From the NCBI RefSeq assembly GCF_004770765.1, contig NZ_RQFK01000026.1:1240001-1304000 (forward strand): a stretch of 64,000 nucleotides of DNA, written 5' to 3'. Shown one piece after another: positions 1 through 8,844 of the stretch (position 1 is its first letter; every line of letters starts with the position of its first letter). The stretch comes from Leptospira noumeaensis (GTDB lineage: Bacteria > Spirochaetota > Leptospiria > Leptospirales > Leptospiraceae). The notes beneath the pieces are model-generated. The model saw only the letters and a program-made list of their open reading frames with translations, was not told the DNA's origin and searched no databases. Made by a program: the position numbers and the translations under genes.

Positions 1-2
1 TC

Positions 3-1136
3 ATTGGACCGAAACCTCATTCCATTGAAGCAATGGGTGATAAAATCGGATCACGCCTGTTAGTTGCAAAAAATGGAGTGCCAGTGGTTCCTGGTTACGA
101 AGGTGCCTCACAAGAAATGTCGGTATTCAAAAAAGAAGCGGAAAAAATTGGATACCCAATCATGGCAAAGGCTAGTGCCGGCGGCGGTGGAAAAGGAATG
201 CGTAGAATCAATACCCCTGAAGAATTAGAACCAGGAATTCTTTCGGCAAAACGGGAATCACTTTCTGCCTTTGGTGATGATCGTATCCTTTTAGAAAAAT
301 ACATTACCAATCCGCGCCACGTTGAGTTTCAAATTTTTGGAGATTCACAAGGCAACATCATCCACTTACATGAAAGGGATTGTTCCTTACAGAGACGTCA
401 CCAAAAGGTAGTCGAAGAAACTCCGGCTCCCAGTTATAATTCTGATTTAAAAACAAAGATGTCTCAAGCTGCAGTAATGGCGGCCAAAGCTGTTCAATAT
501 GAAGGTGCAGGCACCGTTGAATTCATCTTAGGTGAAAGTGGTGAGTTTTATTTTTTAGAAATGAACACACGTTTGCAAGTGGAACATCCTGTCACGGAAA
601 TGACCACCGGCCTTGATTTAGTGGAATGGCAAATTCGCGTCTGTCAGGGAGAACCATTACCTCAGTTACAAACCCCACCACAAAAAGGACATGCTTTAGA
701 AGTGCGAATTTATGCAGAAGATCCAAAAGAAGGATTCCTTCCTTCTACAGGAAAAATCCATCATCTATCTTTTCCCAAACGAGATTATTTACGAATTGAT
801 TCTGGTGTTGTTTCAGGATCTGAAATCACTATGTTTTACGATCCCATGATTGCCAAAATGATTGTATGGGGGGAAGACAGAATCACTGCCATACACCGCC
901 TCATTGAATGTTTGTCTGAAACTATTGTATTTGGTCCAAAAACCAATTTACAATTTTTACAAAAACTTGTTTCGGCAAAAGAATTTGCAGAAGGAAAAGT
1001 TTCTACTCATTACATTGCAGATCATGAACCTGCACTTTTGGCAAACAATACAAAGGAAGAGCTTAAACTCGCTTTCGCCGGTGCATTTTTTACTTCGAAG
1101 GAATCAAGTAACCCTTGGTTGAGTGAGACCACATAA
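3..1136 (+). CDS. Acyl-CoA carboxylase, biotin carboxylase subunit (5' end outside window)
   Basis: ATP-dependent carboxylation of biotin on a carrier protein, the first half-reaction of an acetyl-, propionyl- or methylcrotonyl-CoA carboxylase. The frame is open from the window edge: before the first Met it already reads IGPKPHSIEAMGDK, the conserved biotin carboxylase segment, so roughly 110 N-terminal residues lie upstream. Visible family marks are the Gly-rich ATP loop (KASAGGGGKGMR), HERDCSLQRRHQK, and the active-site stretch EMNTRLQVEHPVTE. The next gene begins one base after the stop codon and encodes a biotin carrier, so the two subunits are co-transcribed; a carboxyltransferase gene may lie upstream. 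The acyl-CoA substrate cannot be told from this subunit. The family is certain; the exact complex is open. Confidence 0.93.
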   Translation: MGPKPHSIEAMGDKIGSRLLVAKNGVPVVPGYEGASQEMSVFKKEAEKIGYPIMAKASAGGGGKGMRRINTPEELEPGILSAKRESLSAFGDDRILLEKYITNPRHVEFQIFGDSQGNIIHLHERDCSLQRRHQKVVEETPAPSYNSDLKTKMSQAAVMAAKAVQYEGAGTVEFILGESGEFYFLEMNTRLQVEHPVTEMTTGLDLVEWQIRVCQGEPLPQLQTPPQKGHALEVRIYAEDPKEGFLPSTGKIHHLSFPKRDYLRIDSGVVSGSEITMFYDPMIAKMIVWGEDRITAIHRLIECLSETIVFGPKTNLQFLQKLVSAKEFAEGKVSTHYIADHEPALLANNTKEELKLAFAGAFFTSKESSNPWLSETT

Positions 1137-1137
1137 C

Positions 1138-1653
1138 ATGGATTATCTTTTTGAAACAAAATCCGGCTCTGCTTCCGTTTATGTGAGTGGATCCCAAACA
1201 CGGGTTCGTTTGGGCAAAGATTCTTTTTCATTTCATTTAGAAGATTGGATCAAAGAAGAAACTCATCCCAACGAAACAAATCCTCTTCGATCTGTTACAA
1301 TGAAAGATGGATCTGTATTACAATATTTGAAAGTAAGGAATGAAATTTTCCTCCATTGGAAAGGTGAAATTTGGAGTGGGAAACTTACCGAACGTCAGTA
1401 CGAAGCTGGTGGCCAGACCTCTCCCGAAATCAAAAGCCCGATGCCCGGAAAAGTAGTGCAAATCTCTACTGAGGTGGGAAGGGAACACAAAGGGGGAGAG
1501 ACTTTACTCATTTTGGAAGCCATGAAAATGGAGAACGCTGTTAAGGCCCCTTATCCATGCCGAGTGGAAGAAATTCGAAAATCACAAGGGGATCTGGTCC
1601 AACAGGACGAAGTGCTGATCATTTTACACAGAATCGAACCGGAAAAAACATAA
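1138..1653 (+). CDS. Biotin carboxyl carrier protein of the acyl-CoA carboxylase
   Basis: A 171-residue protein whose last 75 residues form a biotinyl/lipoyl domain: SPMPGKVVQI, then the biotinylation motif EAMKMEN (the Lys carries biotin) and a closing LVQQDEVLIILH strand. The first 90 residues are not a recognisable catalytic domain and resemble the linker region found between carboxylase and carrier in fused methylcrotonyl/propionyl-CoA carboxylase alpha chains, so the pair looks like a split alpha subunit (inference). An ATG at 1123 overlaps the biotin carboxylase gene; the ATG at 1138, one base past its stop, is preferred. Confidence 0.88.
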   Translation: MDYLFETKSGSASVYVSGSQTRVRLGKDSFSFHLEDWIKEETHPNETNPLRSVTMKDGSVLQYLKVRNEIFLHWKGEIWSGKLTERQYEAGGQTSPEIKSPMPGKVVQISTEVGREHKGGETLLILEAMKMENAVKAPYPCRVEEIRKSQGDLVQQDEVLIILHRIEPEKT

Positions 1654-1667
1654 ATTTTCGAATCTAT

Positions 1668-1698
1668 TTGACATATTTTTCAAACTTCCCAGCATAAG
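1668..1698 (+). promoter_or_regulatory. Possible sigma-70-type promoter of the Omp85-family gene
   Basis: A perfect TTGACA at 1668-1673 is followed 19 bases later by CATAAG, a four-of-six match to the -10 consensus. It lies in the short gap before the gene at 1726. The spacing is long and the -10 is weak, so this is tentative. Confidence 0.35.
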
Positions 1699-1725
1699 GC
1701 AGTTTCTTTGGCTGATAGGTAGAGA

Positions 1726-3213
1726 ATGTACAATCATATTTTAAGAAGTTTCATACTTCTGTTGTTTTTTTCGTTTTTCCACGGGGTTCTCGGTCAGGAA
1801 CGTCAACCCCGTACCGACCTTCCGTTCGAGATCTCTGAAAAAAAGAGGCTGAGCGAGCGGGATTTTAAGAATAAAAAAGAGGGAGGCTACTTCACAGGTC
1901 TTCCTCTCATCAACTCCGACCCCAATGTGGGAGTAGGGTATGGGGCACGTGTGATTTATTTTTACAATGGGGAAAAGAAATCTCCCATGTTTGAATACAC
2001 TCCGTATCGTGTTCGGGTCTTTGCTCAGTACTTTAATACGACAAAAAACGCACCTTACCACCAATTGAGTATCGATGCTCCTTATATTTTTGATACAAAA
2101 TGGAGACTTCGTGGGGATTTAGTTTATGAACGAAATCCCAACTCCCTATTTTTCGGAATTGGATCGGACACCCTTCAACCACTTTCTTATTTAGAAAGAA
2201 ACAACCCCAATGGTCAAATCCGACGAAATGCTCCTTTTTCCGATTATGAGGACAATTTGAACTATCGTCGCCCTGGGGATGCAGGCCAAGGGGAAGCACC
2301 AATCGTCAGTGATCACAGGTACAATCGTTACGATATTGAAAATCCTAACTTTAGTGCATCTGGTGAGTATTCCTTTTTTGGAGGAACACTTCGTACGGTG
2401 ACTGGGGTTCGTCTCTCCAAACAAATCATTCGTACATACGATGGAAAGTATAACGACGCACAATTAGGTCCAGCAGACGGGGTTTTGGGCCTTCTCGGGG
2501 TTGATCGTACTTTCGGTACTCCTCAAGGAGAAACAAAATTAACTCGTGACGATAAAGATGGAAAGATTAAGGGCCTTAACGGTGGTTATACGAACACTGT
2601 CCGCGCCGGGATTGTATTCGATACTCGTGACTTTGAACCAGACCCTAATCGTGGAGTATTCCTAGAATACACACACGAACGTTCGGCTAAGGCGATTGGA
2701 TCTACCTACGATTTTAACAAAAACTTAGTATCGGGTCGTATTTTTTTGAGTCCTGTGCAGTGGTTTACTAGCAAACCTCCTGAAATTTTAGAAAAGTTTG
2801 TTCTTGCGGCTCGCGGAACGATGATCCAAACCAATGGAGATGCACCTTTTTATGAATACCGCAACATGTGGGGAACGGAAACCAACCAATCAGGTTTAGG
2901 TGGACGAACTACCATTCGTGGTTATAAACAGGATCGTTTTGTGGGACAAACCATGGCTTTTGCTAACTTCGAAATTCGTTGGAAGTTTGCAGAGACTGAG
3001 TTTTGGGGACAACACTTTGACTTCCAATTGGTTCCGTTTTATGATGTAGGACGAGTTTGGGATCGTACAGAAGATGCTAATCTTAAAAACTACAAACATT
3101 CAAGAGGGATTGGACTTCGTATCCCGTGGAACCAAGCAACTGTTATCTATTTTGATCATGCGATTTCAAATGAAGATAGACAAACATTCATTAACTTTAA
3201 TCATATTTTTTAG
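1726..3213 (+). CDS. Omp85/BamA-family outer membrane protein (surface antigen D15 domain)
   Basis: A 495-residue exported protein with an N-terminal signal peptide (hydrophobic residues 8-20, ending near GVLGQ). The remainder is rich in alternating beta-strand patterns. Near residue 398 it carries TTIRGYKQDRFVG, the RGY-type motif of the Omp85 barrel lid loop, followed by ANFEIRWKF, and it ends in the aromatic-terminated strand INFNHIF typical of outer membrane barrels. POTRA domains are absent or very short compared with BamA (about 800 residues), so it is a short Omp85-like protein rather than the main assembly factor. It may insert or secrete proteins or move lipids; substrate unknown. 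A DUF1566 lipoprotein follows 13 bases downstream and is probably co-transcribed. Confidence 0.8.
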   Translation: MYNHILRSFILLLFFSFFHGVLGQERQPRTDLPFEISEKKRLSERDFKNKKEGGYFTGLPLINSDPNVGVGYGARVIYFYNGEKKSPMFEYTPYRVRVFAQYFNTTKNAPYHQLSIDAPYIFDTKWRLRGDLVYERNPNSLFFGIGSDTLQPLSYLERNNPNGQIRRNAPFSDYEDNLNYRRPGDAGQGEAPIVSDHRYNRYDIENPNFSASGEYSFFGGTLRTVTGVRLSKQIIRTYDGKYNDAQLGPADGVLGLLGVDRTFGTPQGETKLTRDDKDGKIKGLNGGYTNTVRAGIVFDTRDFEPDPNRGVFLEYTHERSAKAIGSTYDFNKNLVSGRIFLSPVQWFTSKPPEILEKFVLAARGTMIQTNGDAPFYEYRNMWGTETNQSGLGGRTTIRGYKQDRFVGQTMAFANFEIRWKFAETEFWGQHFDFQLVPFYDVGRVWDRTEDANLKNYKHSRGIGLRIPWNQATVIYFDHAISNEDRQTFINFNHIF

Positions 3214-3226
3214 GAGAGCAGAGATT

Positions 3227-3910
3227 ATGAAAAAAATTCAATATTGTTTCGCTCTTTTGGTCTTATCCTTTTTCATGAATTGTGAAATGAAACCAGTAGA
3301 GGATATCTACGGTTTAAGCCCTGAAGAAACCAACCAACTCCTTGCTGGAATCCTGGCAAACCAAAGTCTCAGAGACAATGGGAATGGAACCATTTCAGAC
3401 CCTGTTGCCAACTTAGTATGGCAAAAATGTACGCATGGTCAAGTTTACCGCGCCGGTTTTAATGATTGTTTGGGATCCCCACAAGGTTCTATTTTCAATC
3501 CTAATGACGTAGCTCGTGCAGGGGCAGTGCAAGTTGCCTATTGTGATTCCAAAACACATGCTTGTAATTCCATTGCTTTCCCACAGGTGGTACAAGGGAC
3601 TTCGTCCATTGCCATTGCGGGAGCCAGTGAACTTTATGGAGCCTGCCAAAACAGCAACTACTTAGGGGCAACTTGGCGAGTTCCTACGGTTGTTGAATAC
3701 CAAAGATTAGTGGTTCCTGGCCGTGCCGCCACCCTCCAATTTTTTCCTTCCACCCAAGAAGATGATTATTGGACAGCTTGGTCAAACAGCGAAGATATCC
3801 CTGGAGAAACGGCCCACGCCATTTCTTTCGACAGACAGTCTTATGGGGTAGAGAAGGCGATTGTAAAAACACAAAGGAATTTTGTCCGTTGTGTTCGCAC
3901 CGGCCCGTAA
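3227..3910 (+). CDS. DUF1566 domain lipoprotein
   Basis: A 227-residue lipoprotein. The start at 3227 follows an AGGAGAG ribosome-binding site and gives a proper signal peptide with lipobox FFMNC (Cys19). Asn before the Cys is the relaxed spirochaetal form. From about residue 50 it shows the DUF1566 pattern: DNGNGTISDPVANLVWQKC at the start, then YWTAWSN, and the end signature NFVRCVR. The family is common in Leptospira and other bacteria, with no assigned biochemical role. An open frame extends upstream to 3074, but that part overlaps the Omp85-like gene and lacks a signal peptide. The gene sits directly behind that barrel protein, so a shared envelope function is possible. Confidence 0.82.
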   Translation: MKKIQYCFALLVLSFFMNCEMKPVEDIYGLSPEETNQLLAGILANQSLRDNGNGTISDPVANLVWQKCTHGQVYRAGFNDCLGSPQGSIFNPNDVARAGAVQVAYCDSKTHACNSIAFPQVVQGTSSIAIAGASELYGACQNSNYLGATWRVPTVVEYQRLVVPGRAATLQFFPSTQEDDYWTAWSNSEDIPGETAHAISFDRQSYGVEKAIVKTQRNFVRCVRTGP

Positions 3911-3937
3911 ACTCCGAAAATTCGCATCAATTTCACC

Positions 3938-3966
3938 ACTCTCCTGACCTTTTCAGGAGAGTTTTC
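3938..3966 (+). terminator. Rho-independent terminator
   Basis: ACTCTCCTGA and TCAGGAGAGT form a perfect 10-bp stem around a five-base loop, followed by TTTT. It lies 28 bases after the DUF1566 gene and ends the Omp85/DUF1566 transcript. Confidence 0.8.
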
Positions 3967-4041
3967 GCTTTCCAAAAATCCAATTTCCTACTAATATTTT
4001 CTAAGAATCAACCGAAGTACCCATTAGGTGGTTAGGTTTTC

Positions 4042-4755
4042 ATGAGAATAGACGATTCCTCATTCAATCGTATGAATGTAGATCTTTTGAAAGATCGCCG
4101 GGTGAGTTATGTTGGTCATGGACAATTAGAATCGGCCCCCGAATCTTTATCCGCGCTTCATGTCATTTCTCATGAACTAGGCCATGCCGCCGAATTCAAA
4201 AACCAAGCCTTCCGAGAAGGACGAGATGTCCAAGAAGTTCAAGTCAAAATCAATTATGAACTAAGAGATGGTCGTATGGTGGCGGTGAGTGGCGAGACCC
4301 ATGCAGTCACTCGTGCAAAATCAAATTCGGAAGAGGATCCTGCTCTTACTCCTTACTCTGACGGAAAGTCAATCAAAGACCTTTTTCAATTAAAAGAGGA
4401 AGAAGACAAAAAACCAAATTCGAAAGAGAAAACCAAATTAAATCCAAAAGAGATCATGCAGAAATCTCATGAAAAAGATTTGGAATCAAAAATCAAAGAA
4501 TTAGAAACAAGGTTAGAGTCAGAGAAAACTAAAAAATCTTCTACGGATGTTCATTCTGCGGAACGTTTGAAAGAAATTGAATCTGAAAAAAAACGGTTGG
4601 AAGAAGAAGTAAGACTCCTTCGTGTGAAAGAACAACTGAAAGAAACTTTTGCCCTCCTCACAGACTTCCGTAAAATGATGACTTCCAATTTGTTTGGGAT
4701 GATGAGTCTTCAAACTGGATCAAATTCAGGTAATTATTTAGACACCTTTGTTTGA
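4042..4755 (+). CDS. SprA-related putative metalloprotease-fold protein with coiled coil
   Basis: A 237-residue protein. Residues 40-55 read HVISHELGHAAEFKN, an HEXXH zinc-binding motif (H44, E45, H48) in the context typical of the SprA-related family. The downstream part (roughly residues 120-215) is strongly charged with a clear Lys/Glu heptad character, so a long coiled coil is likely. There is no signal peptide. The family is known from proteobacteria but poorly characterised; protease activity is inferred only from the motif. The last 22 bases overlap the convergent engB gene. The start has no strong ribosome-binding site. Confidence 0.65.
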   Translation: MRIDDSSFNRMNVDLLKDRRVSYVGHGQLESAPESLSALHVISHELGHAAEFKNQAFREGRDVQEVQVKINYELRDGRMVAVSGETHAVTRAKSNSEEDPALTPYSDGKSIKDLFQLKEEEDKKPNSKEKTKLNPKEIMQKSHEKDLESKIKELETRLESEKTKKSSTDVHSAERLKEIESEKKRLEEEVRLLRVKEQLKETFALLTDFRKMMTSNLFGMMSLQTGSNSGNYLDTFV

Positions 4756-5366
4756 TCGATCATATTTTCTACGATAAACTCACGTAACTCTCCCACACCT
4801 CTTCCCGTTGTCGCCGAAAGATAAAATACTCGAAAGGGAACACCAATTTCATTCATTGCAGCTTCCATATCCGTACGTACACGGTGTTGTTCGCTTTGGT
4901 TGAGTTTGTCGATTTTTGTACGAATCACTACGGGTTTGATTTTTTTTTCCATAGCCACTTCAATGGTGGAAAGTTCCTCTTCGGGAAATTCTCTTTGTGA
5001 ATCACAAAGAATGAATAGAATTTTTAAATTTTGCCAACTATTAAGAAATCCTTCTAAAAGTTTCATCATATCTTTGTGTTCTTTGTGAGAGGCTTTTGAG
5101 TAACCAAACCCTGGTAAGTCGATGAGATTAAATCCTTCTTTGGTTCTAAAGATATTGATGAGTTTTGTTTTCCCAGGGGTTTTCGAAACTTTGGCAAGGC
5201 CTCTGTGGTTGGAAAGTGCATTGAGTAAACTTGACTTTCCAGAATTGGATCTTCCCATAAATGTAATGGAAGGAACTGAATCCAAATCTTCCTTTTCACT
5301 TAAATTTGCGATAGATGTGAAAAATTTAGTTTCGGGAAAGGGGATTTCTTTGGAATACTTATGCAT
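4734..5366 (-). CDS. engB: Ribosome biogenesis GTPase EngB (YihA/YsxC)
   Basis: A 210-residue TRAFAC-class GTPase needed for large ribosomal subunit maturation in well-studied bacteria. The G1 loop GRSNSGKS is at residues 38-45, G3 DLPGFG at 83-88, G4 TKID at 150-153 and the G5 Ser-Ala pair near 184. Length and motif order match the family. It is the last gene of a minus-strand operon (SpoIIE phosphatase, tilS, engB), starting five bases after the tilS stop with GGTGA as ribosome-binding site. Its 3' end overlaps the opposing SprA-like gene by 22 bases. Confidence 0.93.
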   Translation of the reverse strand: MHKYSKEIPFPETKFFTSIANLSEKEDLDSVPSITFMGRSNSGKSSLLNALSNHRGLAKVSKTPGKTKLINIFRTKEGFNLIDLPGFGYSKASHKEHKDMMKLLEGFLNSWQNLKILFILCDSQREFPEEELSTIEVAMEKKIKPVVIRTKIDKLNQSEQHRVRTDMEAAMNEIGVPFRVFYLSATTGRGVGELREFIVENMIDQTKVSK

Positions 5367-5371
5367 CTAGT

Positions 5372-6672
5372 TCACCTTTCCAAATAGATTCGTTTCGGAT
5401 AATTCTTTTCGCTTTTTGAAAACAGAGAAAACAAAATTTGGATGGGTTCCCCTTCAAAATAAAGGATAGGAATGAAAGTTCTTAGGAAAAAAGGAATTCC
5501 GTTTTCTCTCATACATTCCGAAATTTCCTTATTTCCTGAGCGAATTTGAATTTTTTGACCATGGTGCCAAGATCCTAGGTTGTATTTTTCCTCTGGATCT
5601 GAGAGTTTGAATTTGTTTTGATTCCATTCAATATAAAGAAAATTTCCTTCCCGGTGTGAGACTGCCTTTTTAAAGGCTGGAGATTTTTTATCAATAATGA
5701 AAAGGTCACCAAACTTTGATTTGTATAAGAAACAGTTTTTGTTTTCTAAAAAAGCCCTTTCTCCTTCTGATTGTAGATGGAAATTATCAAACCCTGATTT
5801 GTATAGAGGGTAATGCCCCAAAAGTTTTAAATGAAAATCGATGAGTTCTTTTTTTGATGATAAATTGAGGCTTGTCCAAGTTTCATGAGGGATTCGAAAT
5901 AAATGTGGAGTTGGTTTTTGTATGTTTTCTCTTTTTAAATCAAACTGTAAATTAAGTTGGGATCTATCGTGAAAATTCCAATAGGTTTTGTGAAAGTTCC
6001 AACTTTCTTTTTCTAAGATGGGAAGTAAGTCCATTCGGAGCCGGTTACGTTTATAAACGGGATCTTTGTTGGATTCATCTTCAAAGATCCGCATGGTTTG
6101 AGAAACAAATTGGTAAAGTTGTTCTAATTCTTTATCTTCAAAAAAAACTAAAGGTAAAAAACGTTCCCCGTCAAAGGGAGGAAGAGTATAAAATGCTTTT
6201 TTTCCGCCACCTCTTGTTAGGTGTAAAAAAATAGATTCTGTATAATCTTTACAGTGATGGCCAGTAAGGATGATGGATGGATTTTTATCGGTTATTTTTT
6301 TTAATTCGTGGTAACGAACGAGTCTTCCCGTTTCTTCTAATCCCTTTTTTAGTTTCAGAGAAAGATTTGGGATTTTTTTTTTACAAAATGGAATGGGAAG
6401 TTGGTTGAATCTAAAAATTGGAATAATTCTTTTTCTTCCGTCTCAATGGAGCGAATGCCATGAGATAAATAAAACAAAGTTGGAACCTGGATTTTGTATT
6501 TTTCTACAAGATATTTCCAAAACAAAATTAAAATAGAGGAGTCCTTTCCTCCGGAATAGGAGATGAGAAATTGAGTTTTGTTTTCTGCCCAAAGTTCAGG
6601 GACTTTGTTCCCCATTCGGGTGAGTGCCAAATCAAATAGTTTTGTAATTGGAGCGGGAATTTCCGAAATCAT
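5372..6672 (-). pseudogene. tilS: tRNA(Ile)-lysidine synthase TilS, reading frame broken in a poly-A tract
   Basis: TilS puts lysidine on C34 of tRNA-Ile(CAU) so that it reads AUA codons. The first frame (6672-6355) carries the ATP-pyrophosphatase loop SGGKDS at residues 40-45 and runs through FHFVKKK before a premature stop. One extra base in the A10 tract (minus strand, 6373-6382) restores one continuous frame to 5372. This gives about 433 residues, with the diagnostic GHHCKDYTESIFLHLTRGG, then YKRNRLRMDLLPIL and a C-terminal TilS domain. All conserved blocks survive in order, which argues against decay. The gene is essential in most bacteria, so either the assembly lost an A or slippage on the tract makes the protein. 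The start overlaps the stop of the upstream phosphatase gene (ATGA), and engB follows. Confidence 0.88.
6373..6382 (-). repeat. A10 homopolymer inside tilS
   Basis: Ten consecutive A on the coding (minus) strand, just after the codons for FHFV. Reading frames on both sides join if the tract is 11 long. It is a candidate site for sequencing error, length variation, or polymerase or ribosome slippage. Confidence 0.9.
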
Positions 6673-8597
6673 ATCTTCCTTACAGCCACCATAGTGATAT
6701 CATCGTGTTGTTCCTGTTCTTTGACAAATTCTTTTAGTTCTGAATAGATCCTCTCAAGGATGTTTTTTGGCTCGAGACGAATCCAAGAAAGAAAACTGGA
6801 TTTTAGTTTTGGTTCGCTAAACTCCGTCCCTTCCGAGTTTCGTGCCTCGGTAACTCCATCAGTATAGAGTAATATTGTGTCACCGGAATCAAATCGCAAC
6901 TTGGACTCATTCCGAAATCTGGAAATATCGGATTGGATTCCTAAAATGACACCTTCTGTTTCAATCACAGAGAGAGATTGGGAATTGGCATGGTAATGGT
7001 AAAAATTTCCATGCCCCGCACCAGAGTATTGGACCTCTCCAGTAATTAGGTTCCACCGGAGTAAAATCATACTCATAAATCTGGGAGTGATGGCTTCTTT
7101 ATAACTGGAATAGAGATAATTATTGATGTCATTTAAAATTTCCCAAGGAGAATCTTTGACTCGGACAAGAGAATGTAAGATGGTTCTAACGGTTGCCATC
7201 ACAAGTCCAGCGGCAACTCCCTTCCCACTGACATCTCCTATACAAATAAAAAGTTCATTTCTGTTAGGTGATAAAATAAAGTCATAATAATCTCCTCCAA
7301 TTCCCCTCGCAGGCACCATAAAACCACCAAAGGAAAAACCTTCTGCTTCAGGAGCCTTTCTGGGTAATAGAGTACTCTGAATTTCTTTTGCAATTTCAAT
7401 TTCTTTTTCCAACCTTTCTTTATTGGAAAGGTTTTGGTATAAGTTGGAATTTTCCATAGTGATTCTCGCCAAGGAAACAAAAGCATTGAGTGCTTCAATT
7501 TCATCATGAGGGAACCTACTATTCTGTTTGGTTAAAATGAAAACACAACGAGTCCCATTTTCCAAGGTCAAAGGAAATACCATGGATTCCTTACCTTCGA
7601 TACCCATTGTTTCAAAGTCATTGTTAGTGATGGGATCAATAGTTATGGTTTCTTTGGTTTGTAATAAAGAATGAATCTTTTCTATATCTATGGATTCTGT
7701 ATTGGTTTGGATTTGGTGGTTTTCTAAATCACGATAGAGTTTGAATATTTTTGCCTTAGAGGAACCCGTTTGGTTTTCCACCAAACAGGTTAACGATGAT
7801 TCTACAATTCCAGATAAAGTCAAAAGAATCATACGAACCATTTCATCATGGTTATTTAAATACAATTGGCTTAAAGTGAGAGCCGCAGTATGTAAACTTT
7901 GAAAATTTTTAGATTGGTTTTCCGATTTAGAAAATAACAGAGAATTCCGAAGTGATACAGCAAGTTGACCCACTACAATTTGTAAAATTTCCTGATCTTC
8001 TAAAAAGTAAGAATCATCTTCTTCATCATAATCAATTGTAACAAGTCCGACAGCAGTCCCTGCATAAAGAATCGGAATTACAAGTTGAGATTTGGTTCCT
8101 GTGAGTTTAGAATAAAATTCGTAAAAAGGATGTGTTTGTTCGGAAAATTTATAAAAACAGGGTTCTCCTTTAGCCAAGGATTCAATCAAAATTCCATAAC
8201 TTAAATCATAATCTAAAGTAATTCTTTTGATAGCACGTTGTAAATTTTTTTGTTTTGTGGAATAATATGCTAATTTAATTTCACCTAACTCTAAATTAGT
8301 GATGAATACTGCAATTTTATCTCGTTTCAATCGAACAGAAATGAGTTCGGTAAATCTCTGCATTAAATCTTCCAAACCAATGGCCGAGTTAAATAGAGAA
8401 AGATTGTCTAGGAGGAATTCCGTTTTTTCCTCAGAGGAGAGAATGTTTTTCCCGATCCGAGGGATTTTACGTTTTTCGAGAATCCATTCGCGGTTGCAGG
8501 TTTGGCAGAAAAACCGACCCTTCTTTGTGATCCCATTGGGAAGTTGGGGCTCAGCACAGAGCAAACAAATTCGGTCTTCCATGGTTTCTCTGTTCAT
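6669..8597 (-). CDS. Zinc-ribbon/GAF sensor serine phosphatase (SpoIIE/RsbU type)
   Basis: A 642-residue cytoplasmic signalling protein. Cys11, Cys14, Cys31 and Cys34 form an N-terminal zinc ribbon. GAF-like domains follow at about residues 55-215 and 225-385. The C-terminal SpoIIE PP2C phosphatase starts near residue 405 with the metal-binding motifs GGDYYDF (about 430), GDVSGKG, YTDGVTEARN and DDITMVAV. Such phosphatases usually dephosphorylate anti-sigma-factor antagonists in partner-switching circuits; no antagonist or anti-sigma gene is adjacent here. The stop overlaps the tilS start by four bases, so the two are translationally coupled. The ATG at 8582 (MEDR) is a possible alternative start. 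The signal sensed is unknown. Confidence 0.87.
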   Translation of the reverse strand: MNRETMEDRICLLCAEPQLPNGITKKGRFFCQTCNREWILEKRKIPRIGKNILSSEEKTEFLLDNLSLFNSAIGLEDLMQRFTELISVRLKRDKIAVFITNLELGEIKLAYYSTKQKNLQRAIKRITLDYDLSYGILIESLAKGEPCFYKFSEQTHPFYEFYSKLTGTKSQLVIPILYAGTAVGLVTIDYDEEDDSYFLEDQEILQIVVGQLAVSLRNSLLFSKSENQSKNFQSLHTAALTLSQLYLNNHDEMVRMILLTLSGIVESSLTCLVENQTGSSKAKIFKLYRDLENHQIQTNTESIDIEKIHSLLQTKETITIDPITNNDFETMGIEGKESMVFPLTLENGTRCVFILTKQNSRFPHDEIEALNAFVSLARITMENSNLYQNLSNKERLEKEIEIAKEIQSTLLPRKAPEAEGFSFGGFMVPARGIGGDYYDFILSPNRNELFICIGDVSGKGVAAGLVMATVRTILHSLVRVKDSPWEILNDINNYLYSSYKEAITPRFMSMILLRWNLITGEVQYSGAGHGNFYHYHANSQSLSVIETEGVILGIQSDISRFRNESKLRFDSGDTILLYTDGVTEARNSEGTEFSEPKLKSSFLSWIRLEPKNILERIYSELKEFVKEQEQHDDITMVAVRKI

Positions 8598-8844
8598 CCT
8601 AGACCAGATGATTCGATTTCTTTTTTCATAAGCTACAAGAATTTCCTTCAGATCTCAGAAACCTGGTACGATTCATGCTTAATCTATAAGCAAAAGTTGT
8701 TTTTTCTGCAGAAATCGAAAGGATGTCGGTAAATATGATTAAAAAATGGTTTATTTGTTTAATAAATAAGCATAGTGTTTTGGTCACCAGCAACGTCTTT
8801 CTGTATTCTTTCGAGGCAGAGCGTAATACTAAAGAGCAAGAAAT

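Noticed and set aside
3074..3226. Longer start for the DUF1566 lipoprotein
   Set aside because: It lies inside the Omp85-like gene and would hide the signal peptide and lipobox that begin at 3227.
8745..8786. TTATTTG...AATAAATAA palindrome as a regulator site upstream of the sigma-54 activator
   Set aside because: Only short A/T arms match; too weak to call in this base composition.
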